Shown here: one piece after another, positions 57,241 to 64,000 of the stretch
Layout of the letters: every line of letters starts with the position of its first letter
Numbering within the stretch: the first letter of the stretch is position 1
Assembly (NCBI GenBank): GCA_910589415.1
Contig: OU342633.1
Span: 19,692,858-19,756,857 of the forward strand
Direction: 5' to 3'
Length of the DNA: 64,000 nt
Origin: Malachius bipustulatus
Lineage: Eukaryota; Arthropoda; Insecta; Coleoptera; Melyridae
Translations under genes and position numbers: made by a program
Notes under the pieces: model-generated
Told to the model about the DNA's origin: nothing
What the model saw: the letters and a program-made list of their open reading frames with translations, nothing else
Database searches by the model: none

Positions 57241-58249
57241 TAGTGGATTCTGTGAGTTGGACGAATATGCTCGGATTTCAGAGTCTAACAAGACTAGCCC
57301 TCCCCCCCGTTTTCGAGGAGGCTGAATACGACGGTGGTGGTTTAAACTCTTCTCGAGTTGACCGCACCCTCTAAAACGGCCAAAAACCACCCCCATGAAG
57401 GGTAATTCACGGAACTTCTTTCTCTTGGCGGCCAAACTTTTGTGTCACCCCCCGTTTTCGAGGTCGCTGAACGCGATGCTGACGTTGAGGTCGAATTCTC
57501 GACGCCCACCAATCCCTCTACGCGGCCAAGAACAACCCCCGGAAGGGGTGAAACGGGAAATCGCCGAGTGAATTCGACGAAAATCCGTCCCCGCCCGTTT
57601 TCGAGGATGCTGAACGAACGAGAACTAAAAAGTTCTCATGTTAACTTTTCACCCCTTCCGGGGGTTGTTCTTGGCCGCGTAGAGGAGTTGGCGGGCGTCG
57701 AGGACCGACCTCAACGTCAGCATCGCGTTCAGCATCCTCGAAAACGGGCGGGGACGGATTCTCGTCGATTTCACGCGTCGAGTTCCCGTTTCACCCCTTC
57801 CGGGGGTTGTTCTTGGCCGCGTAGACGGATTGGCGGGCGTCGAGGACCGACCTCGACATTAGCATCGCGTTCAGCGACCTCGAAAACGGGCGGGGACGGA
57901 TTTTCGTCGATTTTGCGCGGCGAGTTCCCGTTTCACCGATTCCGGGGGTTGTTCTTGGCCGCGTAGAGGAGTTGGCGGGCGTCGAGAATCGACCTCGACG
58001 TCAGCATCGAGTTCAGCGACCTCGAAAACGGGGGGTGACACAAAAGTTTGGCCGCCAAGAGAAAGAAGTTCCGTGAATTACCCTTCATGGGGGTGGTTTT
58101 TGGCCGTTTTAGGGGGTGCGGTCAACTCGAGAAGAGTTTAAACCACCACCATCGTATTCAGCATCCTCGAAAACGGAGGGGAGGGCTAGTCTCGTTAGAC
58201 TCTGAAATCCGAGCTTTTCGGGTTTTTTTCCGACTCACAGAATCCACTA
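57241..58249. repeat. GC-rich palindromic element with internal 141-bp tandem repeat
   Basis: TAGTGGATTCTGTGAGT at 57241 pairs with its complement ending at 58249. The arms match over at least 230 bp, including GTTTAAACTCTTCTCGAGTT and CCACCCCCATGAAGGG with their inverted copies near 58130 and 58085. The middle holds about three direct copies of a 141-bp unit (starting near 57645, 57790 and 57931: TTTCACCCCTTCCGGGGGTT, then GTTCTTGGCCGCGTAGA), plus an inverted copy on the left (57480-57560). CpG content is strikingly higher than in the surrounding AT-rich DNA. The frames of up to 174 codons inside are repeats, not recognisable proteins. Confidence 0.8.
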
Positions 58250-59491
58250 TGCGTGTACCAAGCCTCGAATAATGCGATCGGCCTTTTTAATAGAACAAGA
58301 CAATGACGATGAATGGGAATGCGGGAGCCGCGACGTTTATCCACAGCAACTGAGGAAGGGTTGCTCACGGCACTCTACTTTGAATCGTACTGGTTCTCTT
58401 GGACTCTGACTGGTGTTAGTGATGGTGGTGAAATCCTGAAGGTTCATTTTCACCACTCGCGTTACGCACATGAATGTGTCCTCTTGTCGTGAAAAACCAT
58501 AATGTTATAGGGATCGTGCAAGTAGAGGATAAATTCCATAAGGAAAGATGGAATTAAAATATGCATCTATGACGGAACAGTTACAAACAATCCCATTGAG
58601 ACAATTAACCATAGCAATTACTAATTGCAATTCGTCTGATATAAAGAGTAAGTTTTCGCATGGTTATATGTAGACGGTTAATTATTATTGTTGCAAATTT
58701 TTATGCCGAATAATAATTAAATTTGTTTTTCTACTCCCAACCTTTAATATGCATATTAAATATGAATCACCAGTGCTTTAATGGGTCTCATTAAGATACA
58801 AATTTTCATTAAAGCACTGGTCAAGCTATCCAATGGCAGAGGAGCATTTGCAATCGAATCGGGTCCTTTTCGCTCACAATCGGGTCGGCAAGCCAACCGA
58901 AGTCACAGAGTTGTCATACTCACGACAAAAATTGCCTTGTGATATAAGTTCTGTATTTCTGAAAAAAAATTCTGAACGTTTATTTAATTTAGAACATAAG
59001 AAGTAACATTCAAAGAAAATTTATCAAGATTTTATGTTACCTTAATTAATTTGATAAGTAGGTATATCGTGTAAAAGATAGGAAGATAAAGTATTATATT
59101 ATTCGTGGCGCTCCGTGATAGTATTCAAAGCGGCAACGCTGCGACCCGCGTTGCGCAGGTAAACAATATCGTAATTAATGGTGTCGATGTTATTAAAATT
59201 ATTAATTAATCTCAAAATCGAAGCGTAAAATTCGGAATTCGAACTTCGCATAATAAAAGTTACGCAGTAGTGAGTAGTTCCCTTTAAACTTGATACTAAA
59301 ACATGTCTCAGCAGAATAACCTTAGCGACGAAGAGAAAATTTGGTAATATGCGTAAACAAATAGCAAAGCAACCTATCTTAACCTCAATGATCCGCAATT
59401 GTACACGGGTCATTGTTAAAATATATAATTTTTTAATCTTTTCTATGAAATAAAAAAGGGTCGCAGAAAAAATAGTGTATGGAACTCGCAG
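58250..59491. other. Intronic DNA, no gene
   Basis: No coding similarity. It contains the short hairpin listed next. Confidence 0.45.
58769..58821. repeat. Perfect 15-bp inverted repeat with 23-base loop
   Basis: ACCAGTGCTTTAATG at 58769-58783 and its exact complement at 58807-58821. It could be a short hairpin in RNA or a tiny MITE remnant; nothing further distinguishes these. Confidence 0.6.
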
Positions 59492-59585
59492 ATAATGGCT
59501 ATTAATACGCTCTTATGATGGTTAAGACACTCGCCTACGGCTCGTATCTTAACCATCATACTCGCGTATTAATAGCCTTCATTAT
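59492..59585. repeat. Imperfect 94-bp hairpin
   Basis: ATAATGGCTATTAATACGC and TATGATGGTTAAGA on the left pair with the complement on the right (TCTTAACCATCATA, GCGTATTAATAGCC). The central loop is CTCGCCTACGGCTCG. It may be a short foldback or the end of a larger element. Confidence 0.65.
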
Positions 59586-59632
59586 AAGCTCGTTGCATAA
59601 TATACTATTACTTAACTGCAATTCGCTCTTAA

Positions 59633-60165
59633 ACACCTTCCTGCGTATTAATCTCATAAATAGTGTATTTTGATGCGTTGATCCAATATGGATTATCGCC
59701 ATTTTGGAAATTGGTTGTTCAAATTTTTCATGGTTATATTATATTAGTCTGAATAGTTGCGTATTTTGACAATTTCAGTCTTTTTATCTCCCATATACCT
59801 ACCAGGGTTAAAAATACCAATTTTTACTAAAATTCAAATGGTCGCCATTTTGAAACGCATCGACCGATTCTACTCAAAAGCAACATCAGACCACTTCTTA
59901 TGGATACCTCGCTCCCATAAAAAATTTCAACCCCCTTGATTGAAAACTGCGACCAGAAATGGTGTTACAAGAAAAGGTTTTTTAAAATTTTTAGAAGAGA
60001 CACCCTGTAGAAGTCACCAAACCTCAGGAATTTTTTTTTAATTGAAAAAGGTAAATCGCCCGTAACCTCTACAAGACTGAAAAGTTTCGTTCAATAATTT
60101 TGAAAAATAAAGGTACAGGAGCGTTTTGAAAATCGCAAAAACGCTATTTTGGAGAAATAAATATA
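59633..60165 (+). repeat. Diverged unit P copy
   Basis: It starts CACCTTCCTGCGTATTAATC and retains GGTCGCCATTTTGAAACGC, ATTGAAAACTGCGACCAG, GACACCCTGTAGAAGTC and the end module ACAGGAGCGTTTTGAAAATC. Only one of the two internal modules remains. Confidence 0.65.
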
Positions 60166-61481
60166 ATGCTAGTTCTGTCTAATGCGAGGTTTGTAAAAGG
60201 CTGTCTATGTAGTCGTTTTCTGGGGAAAGAACATCAGGAAAAGCAGACTTAAATTTTTTGCATACCTAATTCAGTTAATGGTTTTAATTAAATATTTTAT
60301 CTCTAGCTCCGCCATTTTAAATATGCATTTTAATTCCATTAGACTGCAGGAGTATGTGAATATATTACAAACAGAAAGCTACTTTTCTACGTTTCTCATG
60401 CAGTAAAATCGCTTTTAAATAATCTCCGTGGCCAATGAAATGTATTTAATTGCTTTTGTGTTTTTTTTCAAAAATATTCAAAAGAAGGCACTCGGTTTAA
60501 TTATGAAACTATTTGGCTCGCGCAATTTTTATATGATATTGCAACGAACTTCACTTGATTCTCGTAATTACCTTTACAAGAATGAATAATAATCATTTCT
60601 TCTTTTTGTCTCAATTCACTTAACTTGTCACTTTCTCTTATTCACTAAATATATAACTGGTAGCTCTTCTCCCTACTGCATGTACTGTCCTCTCTACTAG
60701 AACTCATCCGTTCACTGCAGCTCTAGGCACTATTGTTCTTTTCAATACTTCTAATCTCCATTTACTGTCCCCTTTGGTAGTACTCTAACATGATAAAAAA
60801 ATACTATCTTTCTCTAGCTTTTCCGTAACTCGTCTCAATAATGTCATTGACTTAATCTTTGAACTAATTACGTTGCCGCATGACTTCCTTTCCTTATACA
60901 GGTTTTTATCTCTCTCACTGTTGGTGCTTATATTGATAAGTAGCAGAGATAGGAGATCGGTTATATTAGAGAAAAGTTGTTGCACAATTTTATGCTTATT
61001 ACGAATCTGGAACAACATTTTGGGCAACTTCAGTCGTTGCTGAAATATCCCGAAAAAATGAAAAATTGAGATTTCCTATTTAACAATATTTTTTCTTATT
61101 ATTGAAAACAAATAGGTACATACCCGTTTGACACTTCAAAAATTTTCAACTAGATCCACGCCTTAACAGTCATCTTTTGTTTTTTTTTTGTTGTTTTTCA
61201 TGTCATTCGGCATTAAAAAAATCAATGAGAACTTAAAAAAAATTAATCTTATTTTTCTCCTTTTAAAAATGATTTTTTTTTCAAATGTTATAGCAAGAAA
61301 AAAAAATACATAAGGCACGCAATATGACTTCATATCGACGTCATTCGGTGAAAAAATGATATTTCTAAAAACAATTTCCTAACAGCCATTTCCTAAAACC
61401 CTCTCTGTTAGCTGGTACCTGCTCTCATCGACACAGAGGGTCACAAATAATTAATTTTCTGGGTTCTTCCATTATAACTTT
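60166..61481. other. Intronic DNA, no gene
   Basis: At 60940-60980, AGATCGGTTATATTAGAGAAAAG resembles the left end of the foldback at 44364. Nothing else is recognisable. Confidence 0.4.
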
Positions 61482-61790
61482 TGTTATTACTAAAAATTCA
61501 ACCATTCAAGAAAATAAAGTGAATTAGTCCCAATTAATCAACAAACGTTTTCTCTCACTCATCTAACATGAATCTCGAAGACGCGCTCGAGTCTCTTCCG
61601 CGACTAAATTATAACTCCTTCTCTCTCTGTACTGACAGAGAGTCTACTATGATGTCAATTTGATTATCAATCAACTATTTTCTTAAACTCGCTTCTCTAG
61701 CGTATCTGGATTTATTGGCATTATCCGCACGAACAACGACTATTACACCAACTGGCAACCTCTACTACATGCCGGATACTTTCCCCCACA
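61482..61790 (-). mobile_element. Possible solo LTR, copia-like, 309 bp
   Basis: On the minus strand the segment starts TGTGGGGGAAAGTATCCGG and ends TTTTAGTAATAACA, that is TGT..ACA, with a length typical of copia-group LTRs. It contains a palindromic CTCTGTCAGTACAGAGAG and a CCAATAAAT signal. There is no matching second LTR, no clear 5-bp flanking duplication and no adjacent coding region, so this is tentative. Confidence 0.3.
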
Positions 61791-63550
61791 CCGTCTCTGG
61801 TCATTCCAAGGTAGAGAAAGGACCACTCGGAAAAAGTTCAGGATAGCAAATATTTTATTACTCTCGGCTTGAATTTAAAGTAAACAAATCATTCCATTCT
61901 ATTTCGAAGATAGATTTACGAAATAAAATTTAAAAAGAATAATTGAAATTTAGTTCTCTGGGATTCACAAACTTTATTGAGTTCTTACTTTTATAACTTA
62001 TAACATACAGACAAATTAGACTGTGACAGACAGGCATTTGAACAAAATAGAGATCCTATAATAAGGGTTTAGTTTTTCCTTGTAAAGTCCGGAACTCTAA
62101 ATATCTTTAAATACCCTTTCGATTGTATATATGTATGTTTTTATACTCCAGCAATTCAATTACATCACCTTTTCTAAGTCGATCATCAAGATAATCTAAT
62201 CTGGACAAATAAAATCTCCCGTATACAGTAAATTTCACCAGGATCGTTATAAATAAAAGGAGATGCCTTCACTTCAATCGATCCACTTATTATAGAAGGC
62301 TCTAGTTATACACATAATCCAAGTTTGGAATCCATACATGGGTAAATGGCTGGTGTTCTCTAATCGGTTTAATGTAATCAAATGGAATTTAAGGGCAGTG
62401 GAGGGTAAAATTTAGCATGCCCATCGTGATTGAGATCAAAGTGATGTTCGCCCGACTGGTTTGCTTCATGGGATGCGTCTGTCTAGTTATAAGATGCCAA
62501 AACTGAAACCGAACACCCTGTATTGATTTGGTTTCACTCTTCCGTGTGATTATGAAGTTATTTTATTGCACAAATTATAAACTGTTCGTATCAAAGAAAA
62601 TTGATTTGTCTGCCGAATAAACATGGTGCTATACAGAAAGGGCTCTCGTGTTTTTTGAATGAGTAAAAATGAAGTAGGTAGGTATATAGGGATAATATAA
62701 ATATGTTTTAGGTATCCGCTTCAGCACTCAGGCCTATTAAATGCTTCACTAATGAATACTGCTCTCAAGTTTGTTGACATATTTCTATACGGCGAATGTT
62801 TTTTTTTTAAATGCCCGCATGATGATAACTTTATCAAACTCATAAAGTGTTGTAGGTGGGCTCTTCCATGTCTTGTATTATTGTGAAATAGGTACCATTT
62901 TTCTCCATCAGCAATTAACAGTTTTCTTGTATTGATGGTGAAAAAATTTGCATCGGTTTTTTCAAATTTAAATAAATGTGACAAAAATCTCGCAACTATC
63001 TTTACTACGCCACAAAGGCAGCCAGGCGAAAAGCTTTGAAATTTAAATGCTAAAAATGACCACATTCACAGGGTATTAGTATAAGTATCTTGAAGATAAC
63101 ACGCAGTGTCTGATTTTGGAAATCTAAAAACTCAAAAACTTGGGGGTGACCCAAGAAATTTGTTCTCCATTATGTTAAAATTTAACTCTTTCAGCAATTT
63201 TTCAAAGCAGAACAAGATCCGAGATTATAATTGTATTTTTTTTGGGACATACTGTATAACATTTTCCCAAAAGAAAGATACCTAACCTGGCAATGATAAC
63301 TCAAAGCGTACACTGACCACCTGGCCCAGAAGTATGAGTGCTAACTAAGATATACAACCCTAAAAATCGTTAATTTCGTCCAAGTGTGGAAAAAATGCTG
63401 AAACAGTTCAATTTTCACCTAAAGGAAGATCAAATTATTTTGTAGTTTCAAAATTTTATTTGCAATTTTCTAGCGCTCAAGAGCCACCATTTCAAAAAAT
63501 TTAAATAACAAAAGAAGTCGTGTGACACTTCATTTAGATCCTTCTTTTTC
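61791..63550. other. Intronic DNA, no gene recognised
   Basis: A 114-codon minus-strand frame at 62721-63065 is the longest here but resembles no family I know. AACACCCTGTATTG at about 62510 is an orphan element end. Confidence 0.4.
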
Positions 63551-64000
63551 AAACTAAGACGATATCGAAGATTGAAAATTTTTGTTGGGACGGCCTGTAT
63601 GATTAGACCATATTACAAACTGTAAATTTACAGTTTGGACTGTAAATTTACAGTTTGAAGTGTAAATTTACAATTTTTTGCATTTTGATCTTTTTTTTTA
63701 ACTTATACTAAATCGAAGATTGCAAATGTTTGTTGGGACACCCTGTGTGACTAGACTACATAACAAACTGTATTATAACTGTAAAAAAACAAACTGTATT
63801 AAAACAAACCAAATTACATTTTGTAAATTTACAGTTTTGACTGTAAATTTACAGTTTGTAGTGTAAATTTACAATTTTTTGCATTTTGATCTTTCTTTTA
63901 CAAACTAAATCGAAGATTGCAAATGTTTGTTGGGACACCCTGTGAGACTAGACTACATTAAAAACTGTTAATTTACAGTTTGTAGTGTAAATTTACAATT
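63551..64000. repeat. Tandem array, period about 155-200 bp, truncated by the window end
   Basis: ATCGAAGATTG followed by TTTGTTGGGACACCCTGT recurs at about 63555, 63713 and 63911. Between copies are runs of the palindrome TGTAAATTTACA linked by GTTTG. The GGGACACCCTG core equals the terminal motif of the foldback elements at 28256 and 49787. Confidence 0.75.

Larger units (their letters stand above)
46884..64000 (+). other. Inferred intron 2 (at least 17 kb, open at the window end)
   Basis: It starts GTAAGG after exon 2. I looked for the continuation of the Ig domain (hydrophobic strand, Trp, then Asp-x-Gly-x-Tyr-x-Cys) behind a phase-1 acceptor and did not find it. The interval holds repeats and one decayed retrotransposon. 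Confidence 0.45.

Noticed and set aside
57442..57966. 174-codon GC-rich ORF
   Set aside because: It runs across the inverted and tandem units of the palindromic element. Composition explains the open frame, and no domain is visible.
62721..63065. 114-codon minus-strand ORF
   Set aside because: No recognisable motif, no splice context and AT-rich codon use. Probably chance.
1..64000. CRISPR arrays, prokaryotic operons, rRNA genes, viral genes
   Set aside because: No regularly spaced direct repeats of 25-40 bp with unique spacers, no ribosome-binding-site-led gene strings, and no rRNA or viral protein signatures were seen.

Overview
The window looks like insect nuclear DNA, probably hemipteran. 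It is AT-rich, littered with TACCTA/TAGGTA-type short repeats, dominated by TA-flanked foldback elements, RTE- and I/R1-type non-LTR retrotransposons and mariner-type relics, and it has split genes with GT..AG introns. The species cannot be fixed from sequence alone. There are no prokaryotic operons, CRISPR arrays, rRNA or convincing tRNA genes.

The host-gene signal is small. A candidate first coding exon (1314-1377, +) encodes a signal peptide and ends at a consensus GTGAGT donor in phase 1. A second exon (46767-46883, +) has a strong TTTCAG acceptor and a GTAAGG donor, and is phase 1 at both ends. It encodes the start of an immunoglobulin domain resembling insect klingon-like cell-adhesion proteins. 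The phases match and the joined codon is Gly. The simplest reading is that the window is the 5' part of one neural Ig-superfamily gene: upstream DNA and leader (1-1313), exon 1, a first intron of about 45.4 kb, exon 2, and at least 17 kb of intron 2. The rest of the Ig domain was not found and should lie beyond 64000.

The introns are a stack of mobile DNA. (a) 2.6-6.1 kb: two palindromic MITEs and a 1.84-kb copy of a recurrent repeat unit ('unit P'). (b) 7.1-19.6 kb: a mariner tail, then an RNase H-bearing non-LTR fragment split by a 10.5-kb element with 12-bp CCCACTGG termini, itself carrying smaller insertions. (c) 22.8-23.9 kb: possible resilin-like coding remnants around a 373-bp inverted-repeat element. 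(d) 24.5-29.7 kb: a giant, nearly perfect palindrome of two unit P copies (1.9-kb arms, 170-bp loop) with a 1.19-kb foldback nested in one arm. (e) 31.2-32.0 kb: a tandem repeat of about 210 bp. (f) 33.1-36.4 kb: a nearly intact RTE retrotransposon with a perfect 10-bp target duplication and one in-frame TGA. (g) 37.6-38.7 kb: a decayed member of a multicopy family with a Cys-rich CXC-like tail. (h) 42.4-43.4 kb: a broken DUF4817-type mariner transposase.

(i) 44.1-45.4 kb: a foldback inside an old unit P copy. (j) 47.1-48.9 kb: a decayed R1/jockey-like ORF2. (k) 49.8-51.0 kb: a second copy of the nested foldback. (l) 51.8-52.4 kb: a minisatellite. (m) 57.2-58.2 kb: a GC-rich palindrome with a 141-bp internal tandem repeat. 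(n) 61.5 kb: a possible solo LTR. (o) From 63.55 kb: a tandem array running off the end.

All retrotransposon and transposase ORFs lie antisense to the inferred host gene; the CXC-tail family copy and the resilin-like remnant are in sense. Two foldback copies keep the last codons of a mariner-type transposase in their loops, which ties the non-coding CAGGGTGT-ended elements to a DUF4817/mariner-type source.
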